Assembly: GCA_032718565.1 (NCBI GenBank) | Contig: JAVGVS010000185.1 | Span: 62,001-126,000, forward strand | Length of the DNA: 64,000 nt | Direction: 5' to 3' | Origin: Distichodus sexfasciatus | Taxonomy: Eukaryota > Chordata > Actinopteri > Characiformes > Distichodontidae | In this document: positions 27,001 to 34,504 of the stretch, piece by piece | Layout: the number at the start of each line of letters is the position of its first letter | How positions within the stretch are numbered: the stretch's first letter is position 1 | Program-made: the position numbers and the translations under genes | The notes under the pieces: model-generated | What the model was told of the DNA's origin: nothing | Databases searched by the model: none | The model's input: only the letters and a program-made list of their open reading frames with translations

Positions 27001-29901
27001 GGATTATGGGACTGACTTTGGTAAGTAGGATGCATGAGTTTCTACTTCAAAATTCAGCCAAAACCAGGGAATCCAGAGGGCAGCTGCCTTTTGCCTTTTT
27101 TATTTCAGAGTGTGCCAAATGGTGCACAGAAATGCTGTCTGCCAGCCAAATGGGGCGCGAGGAGAGTGTTTGCTGATCCTCAAAGTTTTCCTTTGAGTAG
27201 TTCAGATCCACACCTGAACGAACGTCAACATCATTTTTCTTCTCTTTACCTCACAAGTAATTTTTCCTGTGATCTTGAGTTGAAAAATAAATCACAAGAT
27301 GACGAGAAGAAACTTAATGATGATGCCCGTCCTATTAACTTCCATAAGGCTTAGGTAAATTTGTTTAGATTTATTTAGATTTATTTTTCAGGCGTCTATC
27401 TGGTAAAATGGCATGCTTAGGGGGTAGTGGAGGATGTGAGATACAAACCTTAACAATTTAACCCTTTTTGACTCCACAACTGGTCCTAAAGTACTCATTC
27501 TTTTGCAACTTAAACTGCACATTAAAAATGGTGCCAGGCCTCAGCAACCTCAATGCTTTCCAAATGAGCACTACATGGAATATAGCAGTATTAGTTCTTT
27601 TTAACCAATTAGACTGCACTCTGGTTCCACAGTGAAACAGTCTTTTCCAAGCTTTGGTGGCGTGACTCACGCTGATGCCGGGAACTGGAATTAAATGCAG
27701 GAATAATAGAATTGGTGTGAATGTCAAATGCTTGGAAAATGTTCTGCTGCATAAGTGCCTGTTCCACATCAAGCCTTCTGGTTCTAACACATGACATCAA
27801 TCTAATAACTGGAGAGAATTAGGACTTTAAACATAGGCCTGAACTGGCTTTTCTTCCATGCAGCTTCCATGAAAAGCGCTCTCAGCATTTTAGGTTAAAA
27901 AAAAAACGAATGCCACAAACCACATTTTTTTCCACTGAAGCCTCTTTTCTTTGCAACGTATAAATGTTACTGTTGTGGTCCAACTTCTCAAAGGCAGCCA
28001 CTGCCAGTTCTTCAATTTCATCAGTATACAGACTGTATCGAGGCTTACCAGCCACTTTCCCTCATGACAGCTAGAATATTAGATTGTTCTAAGATTTTGC
28101 TTACGTAGAGTAAAATTTCTTGTAAAGTCGAGTCAGTAGAGCCTTTAAAAGAGAAGAACTACATAAGACAAGGACTAAAAGGTTCAACCACCGTCTTGTC
28201 TTCACTGAAATCTATCTGCAGTCATCTTTTACATGTTCCTCACTGCCAATATAAAATCCTATATTTAAAATACAGTCTCCCAAACCACGTTCGTTAAAAT
28301 GTAAACTTAGTACTTAGAGAAAGTTGTAAGGATGAGTGCTGTATGGTTTTGGCTAAAAATAATTTACGAGAATGCTACAACAAATGGGCCTCATTCACAA
28401 ATTTGTTGATTTCTTAAATTTGTTCTTAAGAAAGTTAAGACATATAAATAGTAAAATATTATACAAGAATTGACACCAATAACCTTTTTTTTTTACATAA
28501 ACATGCATGCAATAAATTTGGCAATTTGTTCTTAAGAACCATTAGTGATTGAGGCCCAATGGTTTTAGTATTTTTCTATTTAATCTTTTCATTGCATGTA
28601 CAAACCTCATTGTTGGTAGAGAAAATTAAATAAAGCACTTTCCCCAAATTTGTTCCAGAAACCCACCAAAATTCCTATTAAATAGTTTATTTTCAAGTCA
28701 TTTAAATTAATTTAACCATCCAAACCATCACCCCATTGGTTATATATTGCAGTCTCCCACAAGGTGGCGCATTTTGTACAGTCCTGAACTGCACTGGACA
28801 TTCCAAATTTTCCAAAAGAGGAACATTGACTGCAGGAACAATGACTACAAGTAGTCATAAAACATTCATTTGTGTGACAAACTGAGTCATCTTTATCTCT
28901 CAAAATTATCCACACTTTGGTTTTAAAATACTAAGACATTCTAAATGACATCAGCGAGGGCCAACGTAATGGCATGTGTTTCAAATCTGCTAAAACATAC
29001 AGCATGACTGAAGTAATAGCACTCAGGTGTTTCAGACCCAGACATTTTTTTCCCTTCTTCTCTTGCGTGTTCCCATCCTGCACTCCCCCTTCCTCCCTCC
29101 CTCCCTCCCTCTCTCCTAACATCTGCCCCGAATTAAGATGCAAGCTGTGTTCCCTCTGAGACGCATGAGCGCAGTGTTGAAACAGATTCTGCAGATGTGT
29201 AACGAGACTAACACACAACACGTAGTCTAAACGGGTGTGAAGGGAACAGAGGAGAATCTAAAGATGCTGAAGAAAAGTTCACAATATAATCAATACGTTC
29301 TTCATGCAACTAAAAAAGTGACATCACTAGGCAAGCCAGCCTACTTCATCACGAAATTATTTACAAGCGCCTCACGTTGCCTTTTGGGGGGATCAGTAAC
29401 AGATGAATTCACTTTGGAGAATTTGGAGAAAAACCTTAAGAACAAGTCCAGAATCCACTGACAGACATCTGACAGACTTCCTAAACATTTTGACTCCACT
29501 ATCATCCCAGACACTCAGGTGAAGAATGTGAGATAACACAACTAGAAATAGTTAAACATTTTCTCATTTTTTGCCAATAAGAAACATTTCAGCATTTTTT
29601 TTAATCAAACAAATTTCTGGTAACTGATCTCAGAAATCCCAGGAGTTCCTCAAATTATGTTTAAAATGGTTATCTGGTAAAATATTACAACACATTACCC
29701 CACACAAGAGCTAAAAATGAGAGGAAATCTGTTGACGCTTCCTTCAGCAAGCAGAAAAGCAGCGGCGTGTTATCAGCTTGAACATCAGCAAAGTTAACTT
29801 TTCAACTCACCACTGTTTCCGTCTTGGCATCTGACGAACAGGACTGGTGAAAGTGATAGAGCCAGAAATAAGAAAATCCTGGAATGCACAAAGCTCATCA
29901 T
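1..29901 (-). CDS. col5a2: col5a2-like fibrillar procollagen chain, 5' part (join of 9 exons, 3' end outside window)
   Basis: Precursor of a clade-A fibrillar collagen chain, secreted through the ER and assembled into heterotrimeric type V collagen, which limits fibril diameter. The minus-strand coding join is 29811-29901, 5194-5409, 5051-5064, 4926-4958, 4450-4482, 3845-3898, 3634-3720, 158-235 and 1-20 (cut). Every junction has GT/AG ends and the phases fit through all nine exons. Order of domains: signal peptide (about residues 1-25), a ten-cysteine VWC domain (about 36-92), a short linker, a minor Gly-X-Y helix, and the propeptide junction with motif MAGGFDEK before the main helix. The assignment to COL5A2 rests on the NxNFG linker after the VWC, GQKGEPG followed by VPI-VTG and GRPGP, and GFDGEPGVPGQPG. 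COL2A1 differs after GQKGEPGD, and COL3A1 lacks the DEK junction. The alternative is another clade-A paralogue. Intron 1 is 24.4 kb. Confidence 0.85.
158..235 (-). CDS. col5a2: col5a2 exon 8: N-propeptide to main-helix junction
   Basis: 78 bp, phase 0/0. It encodes the non-helical junction GQLASHMAGGFDEKSAG followed by QHAMIPGQR. MAGGFDEK is the N-telopeptide signature of clade-A collagens, whose Lys is a lysyl-oxidase cross-link site. The acceptor is GTTTGCTAG and the donor GTGAGC (152-157). The Ala-Gln normally cut by procollagen N-proteinase reads Ser-His here. Confidence 0.85.
236..2592. other. col5a2 intron 7, left part
   Basis: AT-rich intron with no coding signal on either strand. The stretch ending near 2365 (GTTTCCCCAACACTG) resembles the end of a common fish repeat; no full element could be bounded. 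Confidence 0.5.
2601..3446. mobile_element. hAT-type non-autonomous element with exact 8-bp target duplication
   Basis: Terminal inverted repeats start CAGAGGTGGAA and end TTCCACCCCTG, extended inward by related arrays of GTACTCAAGTAC-like motifs. The 8 bp CAGAAGAG flanks both ends exactly (2593-2600 and 3447-3454), diagnostic of hAT insertion. It is 846 bp with no transposase; the 90-codon minus-strand frame inside has no recognisable domain. It lies in col5a2 intron 7. Confidence 0.88.
3634..3720 (-). CDS. col5a2: col5a2 exon 7: Gly-X-Y end of minor helix
   Basis: 87 bp (29 codons), phase 0/0. It contains GFDGEPGVPGQPGEPGPPG and ends HPPG. It corresponds to the COL5A2 segment ending GHPSHPG, but is shorter. 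The acceptor is GGATTGTTGCAG and the donor GTAAGT (3628-3633). Confidence 0.9.
3845..3898 (-). CDS. col5a2: col5a2 exon 6: Gly-X-Y, 54 bp
   Basis: Exactly 54 bp, the unit size of fibrillar collagen helix exons, encoding GPPGAPGFRGDRGPKGRP with unbroken Gly-X-Y register. The acceptor is AAATTAAACAG and the donor GTAAGA. Confidence 0.92.
4450..4482 (-). CDS. col5a2: col5a2 exon 5: minor helix
   Basis: 33 bp, phase 0/0, encoding VTGLPGRPGPM. The acceptor is TGTGCTACAG and the donor GTAAGA. It matches the VTG-x-x-GRPGP stretch of COL5A2. Confidence 0.9.
4926..4958 (-). CDS. col5a2: col5a2 exon 4: start of minor collagenous helix
   Basis: 33 bp, phase 0/0, encoding GQKGEPGDVPI. The acceptor is TTAACTTTCAG and the donor GTAAG. 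GQKGEPG is shared by COL5A2 and COL2A1. The following VPI, which joins to VTG in the next exon, is COL5A2-like. Confidence 0.9.
5051..5064 (-). CDS. col5a2: col5a2 exon 3: 14-nt microexon
   Basis: Fourteen bases lie between a good acceptor (TTTCATTTCCAG) and a GTATC donor. With the last base of exon 2 they encode Asn-Arg-Ile-Tyr-Lys. Only inclusion of these 14 bases restores phase 0 for the following GQKGEPG exon; skipping it would shift the helix out of frame. That phase argument is the main support. Confidence 0.8.
5194..5409 (-). CDS. col5a2: col5a2 exon 2: von Willebrand factor C (VWC) domain
   Basis: 216 bp, entered in phase 1. It encodes a complete VWC module with ten cysteines, visible as the segments DIWKPDPCRICVCDSGTVLC, VQC, NC and GECCPVC. 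In clade-A procollagens this N-terminal module binds growth factors of the BMP/TGF-beta type. The tail MSGNPNFGSND resembles the NxNFG linker of COL5A2. The acceptor is TTTGTGCAG at 5410 onward and the donor is GTATGC (5188-5193). Continuing past the donor would read only intron sequence, so the open frame down to 5117 is not all coding. Confidence 0.9.
5410..9734. other. col5a2 intron 1, 3' part
   Basis: No coding exon could be supported. It contains fragments of dispersed repeats: a tRNA-like SINE piece near 6615-6725, a Tc1-type end CACTGATCAGCCATAA near 6935, a SINE piece at 6961-7102 and a short CA run at 7808-7821. The part 8,350-9,440 looks unique in this window. Confidence 0.5.
6961..7102 (-). 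repeat. SINE family A, 3' fragment
   Basis: Reverse complement of the family-A tail (CAATGACAAATAATCACTCA and the block GGATGGGTCAAAT), with a degraded remnant of the head. Confidence 0.65.
9940..10155. mobile_element. 216-bp MITE inside the repeat, with CAG target duplication
   Basis: Imperfect terminal inverted repeats begin GGGTGCGTTTCCCAAAAGCA and end TGCTTTTGGAAAATGCAACC. CAG flanks both sides (9937-9939, 10156-10158). The related copy at 49.7 kb lacks this segment and has a single CAG. A 3-bp duplication with a G-rich end fits PIF/Harbinger-type elements, but the superfamily is uncertain. Confidence 0.75.
9971..10102 (+). repeat. six tandem 22-bp units inside the MITE
   Basis: The unit TACATTAGCAACTAACATAG plus TG is repeated six times with only two substituted positions, forming the centre of the element. 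Confidence 0.92.
10761..11689. other. intron 1 sequence without recognised features
   Basis: No gene, RNA or repeat signal seen. Open frames are short and without domains. Confidence 0.4.
11690..12150 (+). repeat. MITE-like repeat with CCCTCCAAGATTTCGC end, copy 1
   Basis: It begins CCCTCCAAGATTTCGC and ends with the degraded inverse CATCACGAAATTCTGAAG. The body (GGCGTTTTGTTGCAATAAAG; CACTATTATTTTTATTAA) is repeated at 35,590-36,035, whose right end CGCGAAATCCTGGAGGG makes the inverted repeat clearer. Confidence 0.65.
12257..12853 (+). mobile_element. piggyBac-type MITE, copy 1, TTAA-flanked
   Basis: 597 bp flanked by TTAA (12253-12256 and 12854-12857). The ends AGGTCCCATATTAT and ATAATATGAGACCT are inverted repeats. 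No transposase. Two related copies lie at 51,442 and 54,774. It interrupts an older repeat whose halves lie at about 12,150-12,252 and 12,858-12,900. Confidence 0.85.
13375..13690 (+). repeat. direct repeat, copy 1 of 2
   Basis: The run from TTTTATTTTTGGAA through GTGTTTTACATGAAGAATAA and GCAAGCAACTAAGCAGCTGG to an A-rich end is repeated at 14,947-15,285 with small indels. Confidence 0.85.
14796..14940 (+). repeat. SINE family A, left piece of an interrupted copy
   Basis: The tRNA-like head (GTAATGGTTGGGTGTTCGCC and GGTCCGAATCCC, A- and B-box like) continues to CACTGCTCCCCG and then breaks into the direct repeat. Confidence 0.8.
14947..15285 (+). repeat. direct repeat, copy 2 of 2, within a SINE
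   Basis: Second copy of 13,375-13,690, lying between two pieces of one SINE and ending in an A-run. Confidence 0.85.
15287..15440 (+). repeat. SINE family A, right piece
   Basis: Resumes at AACCACTGAGTTAC, repeating about 65 bp already present in the left piece, and runs to the tail TTTTCACAATGAGAT. Confidence 0.8.
15441..18169. other. intron 1 sequence without recognised genes
   Basis: No exon could be supported. A short telomere-like run (GTTAGGGTTAAGGTTAGGGT, 16161-16180) is present; it is too short to mean an interstitial telomere. Confidence 0.45.
18173..18817. mobile_element. TA-flanked Tc1/mariner-type MITE
   Basis: Inverted ends TGTGACTTTGCACGGCAAAA and GGTTTTGCCGTGGAGGGTCA with CA at the tip. 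TA flanks each side. 645 bp, without an open frame for a transposase. The end resembles GTCACATA-tipped elements common in fish. Confidence 0.65.
18820..20111. other. intron 1 sequence without recognised features
   Basis: Nothing supported on either strand. Confidence 0.4.
20112..20360 (-). repeat. SINE family A, near full-length copy
   Basis: One of the best copies. Read on the minus strand it starts GGGGCAGTTGGCAGCGTAAC, has a B box GGTTCGGATCC, then GGTACCACTGAGGTGC-like and GGATGGGTCAAATGCAGAGG, ending CACAATGACAAATAAT. The head has RNA polymerase III A/B-box spacing like a tRNA, and the rest is a family-specific body. No LINE partner could be identified. Confidence 0.85.
20361..22095. 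other. intron 1 sequence
   Basis: Apart from the CA repeat nothing is recognised. Confidence 0.4.
21049..21079. repeat. (CA)n microsatellite
   Basis: About 14 CA units with one interruption near the end. Confidence 0.95.
22096..23140. repeat. old MITE-like repeat interrupted by a Tc1-type element
   Basis: It starts GTGTTGGGAAGCTTACTTTT and has AATGTATTCCACTACAGAAT, a dispersed fish motif. After the insertion it resumes with GTAATCTGAATACG. Its outer limits are approximate. Confidence 0.55.
22502..23059. mobile_element. 558-bp non-autonomous Tc1/mariner element
   Basis: Ends CAGTACTGTGCAAAAGTTTT and AAAACTTTTGCACAGTACTG are perfect inverse matches over 20 bases. TA flanks both sides (22500-22501, 23060-23061). 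The interior has only short broken frames. Confidence 0.9.
23141..26336. other. intron 1 sequence without recognised genes
   Basis: A 60-bp stretch near 23,145-23,205 matches the right end of the 11,690 repeat. Otherwise no supported feature. Confidence 0.4.
26337..26935 (+). repeat. ~97-bp minisatellite, six units plus a partial
   Basis: Units begin ATGAAATCAGGTAGCTCTGA at 26337, 26432, 26529, 26615, 26712 and 26809, with a partial at 26906. Spacing is 95, 97, 86, 97, 97 and 97. The last units are the most alike. It lies in col5a2 intron 1, about 3 kb from exon 1. Confidence 0.93.
26936..29804. other. intron 1, 5' part
   Basis: Besides the MITE at 28,385 it contains a (CCCT)n run near 29,088-29,110. 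Intron-1 enhancers are common in fibrillar collagen genes, but no specific site can be named here. Confidence 0.4.
28385..28558. mobile_element. 174-bp MITE with TGGGCCTCA ends
   Basis: Begins TGGGCCTCATTCAC and ends GTGATTGAGGCCCA, inverse of each other, with inner TTCTTAAG inverses. No coding capacity. Confidence 0.65.
29811..29901 (-). CDS. col5a2: col5a2 coding exon 1: signal peptide
   Basis: Starts with two consecutive Met codons and reads MMSFVHSRIFLFLALSLS, then PVLFVRCQDGNS. It is a classical signal peptide with a leucine/phenylalanine-rich core and probable cleavage near the Cys-Gln. It ends in phase 1 at a consensus GTGAGT donor (29805-29810), and the Gly codon is completed by exon 2. 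The start was chosen because MMSFV matches the start of vertebrate COL3A1 and sits in the conserved hairpin. The frame is open further upstream to an ATG near 30024, but that extension would precede the signal peptide and is unlikely to be used. Confidence 0.88.
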
Positions 29902-29936
29902 GTCTATATCCAAGACATGAGCCTTCGGTGTGTGCA
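29885..29936 (-). promoter_or_regulatory. collagen 5' stem-loop around the start codon
   Basis: On the transcript, an outer stem pairs 29931-29936 with 29885-29890 (TGCACA/TGTGCA, 6 bp perfect). An inner stem pairs 29913-29919 with 29899-29905 (CATGTCT/AGACATG, 7 bp perfect) around a 7-nt loop. An unpaired segment lies between the stems. The initiator ATG is in the inner 3' arm. This matches the 5' stem-loop of COL1A1, COL1A2 and COL3A1 mRNAs, which binds LARP6 and controls translation and ER-targeted synthesis. Confidence 0.8.
29904..29918 (-). CDS. five-codon upstream ORF inside the hairpin
   Basis: ATG TCT TGG ATA TAG: the stop ends two bases before the main ATG. Human COL1A1 has the same design, a four-residue ORF beginning ATGTCT and ending TAG just before ACATG. 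It probably tunes initiation and is unlikely to make a functional peptide. Confidence 0.6.
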   Translation of the reverse strand: MSWI

Positions 29937-29971
29937 AAGCGGGGGGAGAAAAGGGAAAAAGGAGTCCTCGC

Positions 29972-29986
29972 TTATCGCTGCACCAT
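29972..29986 (-). CDS. second short upstream ORF in the 5' UTR
   Basis: ATG GTG CAG CGA TAA, about 70 bases upstream of the main start. It is an upstream ORF only if transcription starts beyond 29986, which is likely but not proven from sequence. Confidence 0.4.
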   Translation of the reverse strand: MVQR

Positions 29987-30044
29987 GAAGAAGAACTGAA
30001 GCCTTTTCCTGTTCTGAGCAGCAATCAGACCCAGCTTAACTCCA

Positions 30045-30138
30045 CAGTCCTTCTCTCTCTCTCTCTTTCTCCCTCTCCCTCTTTCTCTCCCCCCCTTTCT
30101 CTCTCTCTCTCTCTCTCGTCCCCCCTCCCTCCTTTTTA
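30045..30138 (-). promoter_or_regulatory. polypurine tract and probable col5a2 core promoter region
   Basis: About 90 bases of almost pure C/T on the plus strand, so GA-rich in the sense of the gene, with (CT)n runs and C-rich blocks. It lies 140-240 bases upstream of the start codon. No clear TATA box is seen; TGTAAAAAGG near 30135 is the nearest AT-rich motif. Such mirror-like tracts can form triplex DNA and bind GAGA-type or Sp1/MAZ-type factors. The promoter role is inferred from position. Confidence 0.45.
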
Positions 30139-31540
30139 CAGCTCTAAATGAGAAGAATGCTGGCAACCCTAATTTTCCTCCCCTTTTTTTGTCAGTGCTC
30201 TCTCATAACCATCCACTCGCAGACATGTGGTCGGTGTAACTACACCCATGTTCACAATGCAGCTCGTCCTTGGGAACCTTTTTTACTGCCTCGTGCTGGT
30301 GTGGGGATTTATCTTTCTTAATTTGGACAGAATTGAGAACAATACATTTGTCTTTGTTGATATACTTAATGTGTGTTTTAAGAGAGTTTGCAGTTTTTCT
30401 TCTAAGATGGTTGCTAAGCACCACTATAAACTGGTTTTTATGACAGGTCTTAACGGCACCGACTTCGCTTGTTGCTGACAGGCTTCTCTTTTATGAGAGA
30501 ACAAGAATAGAGTTGATTCTTCATTTGTCTTGAGTTTGTTCTGATTCTATTCTGAAAAGCAAAAGCACCAAGACTAAAATTGACTTTTTTGCAGTTCTGA
30601 CGGAGTATTTGTTTTAATATAATTTAGCAATAACAACACAATGGTGGACTGTTGAATCCGATGCTTTGTTCCGTTCAGAGAAGCTTGGATGTTCGATATT
30701 TTATTGGCCATATCTCACATGTTAAACAGATGTGCATGTTGTCTTGCATGGCATAGATGCAGATCAAGCATGTAGTGCTTTGACCCTTTGGGGGCCTTTG
30801 TGGAATGTACCAGTATCTCTTCCTTCTGTGACAGCAAGTAAGTAGCTCAGAAATGGCCACATTTTAAAAATACATACGGTATATTCATTCATTCATTCAT
30901 TCATTATCCAAACCGCTTAATCCTAATGGGGGTCGCTAGGGGACCAACCCTGGGCAGGCACCAACACATCGCAGACATCCAGTATATAGTGCTTATTATT
31001 CAACTTCAAACCTTTTTGTGGATTCATAGGTACAAGTCATTTTCGATGTACAAAGAGTGATTAAATCCAAAATTAAGATAATCACAATGGCATTAAAGAA
31101 CTTATTTAAATAATAACTGCCTTTGTTCCCTAAAAAATACATGAAAATGCTTTAATATCACAAATACTGACAAAGGTGTTAAGAACAAACCATAAGTGTG
31201 AACCTTGAAGCTTTTTAAAATGAATTCTGCTGTTTCCACATTTCACATTTCTTCAGTTGTAAAGATTCCTTGGATAAGCAGTACGAATTCAAACTGAAAA
31301 TCTGCCTTTCTCTAAAAATAAATGAATATTTACTACAGTAAGTGGAAGGGTGTTCTTCCACTTCCCTTTTCAGACATTTGAGCAGGGGAGTGGTCAGTAG
31401 TTTTCTACTGGGTGGGCTTCTAGATTGTCGTTTTATTGGGGCTTATCATTAAAAAGTTTACAATATTTTAATATTTGGTGGCCAGATTAATAGTGGCAGT
31501 AAACAGTTTAAATGTGTATCATTAAAGGAGCGTCATGCTT
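30139..31540. other. upstream intergenic sequence
   Basis: No gene signal apart from the repeat tail at 30,884. Confidence 0.4.
30884..30985 (-). repeat. SINE family C, 3' tail fragment
   Basis: An (ATTC)n run followed by ATCCAAACCGCTTAATCC, the reverse complement of the tail of the element at 60,917-61,222. Confidence 0.65.
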
Positions 31541-31765
31541 GGGCTAGTGGGTGGCGTAACGGATAGGGAGTCGACCGCATGATCGGAAGGTCACCGGTAA
31601 AGGTATCACTAAGGTCTTCATGAGCAAAGTACCATTCCTGGACGCTGCATGTCAGCTGCCCACTGCTCCTTCATGGGTAGGGTCAAATGCAGAGGTCATA
31701 TTTTCGTGTTGGTGCACTGTGCGCCATGCTGTGTTCACAATGACAAAAAATCACTCACTTAAATT
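31541..31765 (+). repeat. SINE family A copy
   Basis: Full length apart from a deletion in the B-box region; GATCGGAAGGTCACCGG is followed directly by TAAAGGTATCACT. It ends CACAATGACAAAAAATCACT. Confidence 0.75.
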
Positions 31766-32066
31766 CACTTAAAAAAAAACTTTTCCTGCTATTGCTTTGC
31801 TTTTAATTGAAATCGACCCGTCCCCGTATATGGGAAATGCAAATGTTTTTGGGTCGAGAAAAATGTCGGACAGTCAACCCTCAAGGGCACCTAGGTGTGT
31901 GACCTAGCTGGTGGTAACCTAGTTGAACAGCACTTGTTGATTTAATTGTAGCTTTACAAGTTTGAAGAGTGGACGACGAGGCGCTGACGTATGTTTCTCT
32001 GGATAAGAGTGTCTGCTTAATGCTGCAAATGCGAACCATGCCGCTAGCTAATGTTAGGGTGTTGTC

Positions 32067-32952
32067 TAGGGATGCACCGAATATTTGGCCACCGAAAAAT
32101 CTCGGCCGAAAATGGCCAAAAAATTCATTTTCGGTTTCGGCCGACGCAAGCAACAACTGCAACCTGCATGCGCAAGATTGGATTAGAGTCAACATGTCTG
32201 CCGTGTGGGCGCATTTCAATATATCTAAGAAAGACACACGGAAAGCCGTTTGTAAAGCGTGCAATGCCGAAATTTCTAGAGGGAGTGCATCCACAAAGAC
32301 TTTCTCAACGTCTGGATTAATTTATCATATAAAATCAAAACATCCTGATCGTCATGCAGAGTATGAAGCACAGAAGAGGCAAGACCCTTCGAGCACACCC
32401 ACTCCGTCTGTGGCGGACGTTTTTGAAAAGGCATGAAAGTTTTCATTTTAGTGTTTTAATACGTGATTTTGTTACAGGCCTACAGAGAATGTTGTTCTAT
32501 CTTTCAACACTTTTTAAAGCACTTGTTCTGAACGCACTTTGTTCATGCACTTCGTTCAGAAAATTAAAATGCACTTGAATTCACTTGTTTTATGAGAGAA
32601 GATATTTAATTGTATAATATTTCAGTTATCTTGCTTTTAGGCTATTCATGAGTGGGGCCAAGTAAAATATTTTATTTCAAATTTTATTTTATATTGTGCA
32701 TTGTTTGAATGCTAAATAAATATTTTCATAGTTTTGTAACGGATTTATTCTTTGAACCATGAATATTAATTTCTGCAATTGCAATGCTTGACTTTAGTGA
32801 AGTAAGTACACACAGTCCCAGCCGTAACGGCAATATTACAAAAAATTGGTAGAATAATTTCTTTCGGTGTTCCGGTTTCGGTCTTCGGCCAAGTGTTTCC
32901 TCATTTTCGGTTTTCGGTTTCGGCCAAAAAAAATCATTTCGGTGCATCCCTA
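32067..32952 (+). mobile_element. hAT transposon derivative
   Basis: Terminal inverted repeats TAGGGATGCACCGAA and TTCGGTGCATCCCTA are perfect. Subterminal TTTCGGCC-type motifs are repeated at both ends. Target duplications GTGTTGTC (32059-32066) and GTGTTTTC (32953-32960) match at 7 of 8 bases. 886 bp, internally deleted. It sits in the end of an older MITE. Confidence 0.9.
32194..32436 (+). pseudogene. BED zinc-finger remnant of a hAT transposase
   Basis: 80 codons starting MSAVWAHFNISKKD, with a Cys-x2-Cys pair (VCKAC) and His-x4-His (YHIKSKH), the BED finger that binds DNA in hAT transposases. The catalytic and dimerisation regions are absent, as the frame ends at TGA after VADVFEKA. It cannot transpose by itself and could at most bind hAT ends if expressed. 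Confidence 0.8.
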
Positions 32953-33424
32953 GTGTTTTCACATACAGTCCTCTTTAAAGGAACCGCACTCAGTCCTCTA
33001 GAAGTGGTCCAAAACGTGGACCAACAGAAAAGGAACTCAGTTCTTGAGTTCATTTAAAAGGGGTTCAATTCTCTTTCTGCTCCACTTCAGCTCAAATGAG
33101 ACCTCAGTACGTTTTCTGTTCATACCTCATTCTTATGGAGCTCTCAGACCTTTACTGCTTTGCATTCTGGGTAGTTTTCACTTTGAACAAAAACTGTCGA
33201 AGCGAACCAGGAGCGTTTTGTGTTCATAAGACGCGAGTTAAACGAACTCTGCCGCAGACTTAAAGCGAACCGGACTGAGACCACCTCCCGACGTGGTCCC
33301 GGTTCGGTTCGTTTCAGAGGGGTCCGAGTTCGTTTGGCGTGTTCACATATACGTAAAAAAAAAAGTTGACTAATCGATCTGAGTTCGCTTTGAGGGCTGA
33401 AACTGACCAAGTGTGAAAACACTC
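32953..33424. mobile_element. older MITE with GTGTTTTCACA ends, split by the hAT element
   Basis: Right end GACCAAGTGTGAAAACACTC and left end GTGTTTTCACATACAGTCC are inverse-related. The hAT insertion duplicated GTGTTTTC within the left end. The interior is rich in GTTCG/CGAAC motifs. Confidence 0.6.
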
Positions 33425-33828
33425 TTACTTTATAATTCTAGCTAAATGCGGCCATGACAGATTCCACCACCTTAAATCACAGAGTTATCCACTGTCACAC
33501 ACAGGCCAATCACTGTGTGTTGTTACGTCCAGTCCAGGAGGTCAACAGAGGAGGGGCAGGTTCAACAAGAGAGGGCAATAGACCCCCCTCGGTCCTAACT
33601 GTTGCTCTGCCCCAGCTTCAAGTAACACTGATAGTCAAACTTGTCCTTCACTGTTAAAAAAGGATTTGATCAGTCATGTATTTTGCCTTAAAAAATCACT
33701 TCGGCAGCTAACTTTTGTGAATTTTCAGTGTTACAATTGAGATTTGTCAGTCAGTTCACGAAAATGAACATTTGAAGCTGACACATTAACTTGATACTAT
33801 GTAAAAGTGAATTAAAAAGTGAATTAAT

Positions 33829-34056
33829 GTAAGTGATTATTTGTCATTGTGAACACAGCACAGCACAATAAATGTGATCTCTGCATTTGACCCATCCATG
33901 AAGGAGAAGTGGGCAGCTGACGTGCTGCCCTGGCGAGCAGTGCTTTGAGGCCATACTTTCCTCATGAGTACCTCAGTGCTACCTTTACTGGTCCGGGACT
34001 TTAAATGGCGACCCTCCGATCACGGGGCCAACTCTGTTACGATATCGACTGCCCCA
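33829..34056 (-). repeat. SINE family A copy
   Basis: Minus-strand copy with the head GGGGCAGTCGATATCGTAAC and a degraded B box (GGTCGCCATTTAAAG). Confidence 0.75.
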
Positions 34057-34504
34057 GAGTTGTAACCGCAGCTATGTTTAAGAGTGAATGTGTTAACATA
34101 CCACACTGTAATGAAATTTCCATCTTGTTCAACTTAAAAGCCTAAGTTTTATTGTTTCAAGTAAAATCAAAGAGTGTACACTAATTATTTCAAATCATTA
34201 TTTTAAGTCTCGCTGTAAGAAATCTGAATTTGATGGTTCACTTTTCATTCTACATGGTTGTTATGTCTGATTTATCAATAGATGTTGTATATTCCTGAAA
34301 AAAAAACATAAAATTTTATTATTGCAAAGACTTGGGCACTTGCCCGATCAAATCTATGGATAATCCGGCCTTGAGCACACCTAATAATGCTTTAATGTTT
34401 ACAGTTTAGTTCAGGAGTGTCAACTCCAAAGGGATATTTGAGTCCTAATCCCCTGTCGATTATGAGCTCAGCAGCTTGAAAAATGTGTTTCTAAACACTG
34501 AAAT

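Noticed and set aside
1..29901. Assignment to col2a1 or col3a1
   Set aside because: The VPI-VTG-x-x-GRPGP stretch differs from col2a1, and the MAGGFDEK junction is absent from col3a1.
29930..30151. Serine/leucine-rich frame on the plus strand opposite the collagen promoter
   Set aside because: It is the translation of the CT-rich tract.
31969..32193. Longer N-terminal extension of the BED frame
   Set aside because: The extension crosses the hAT terminal repeat and its flank, so it is not part of the transposase.
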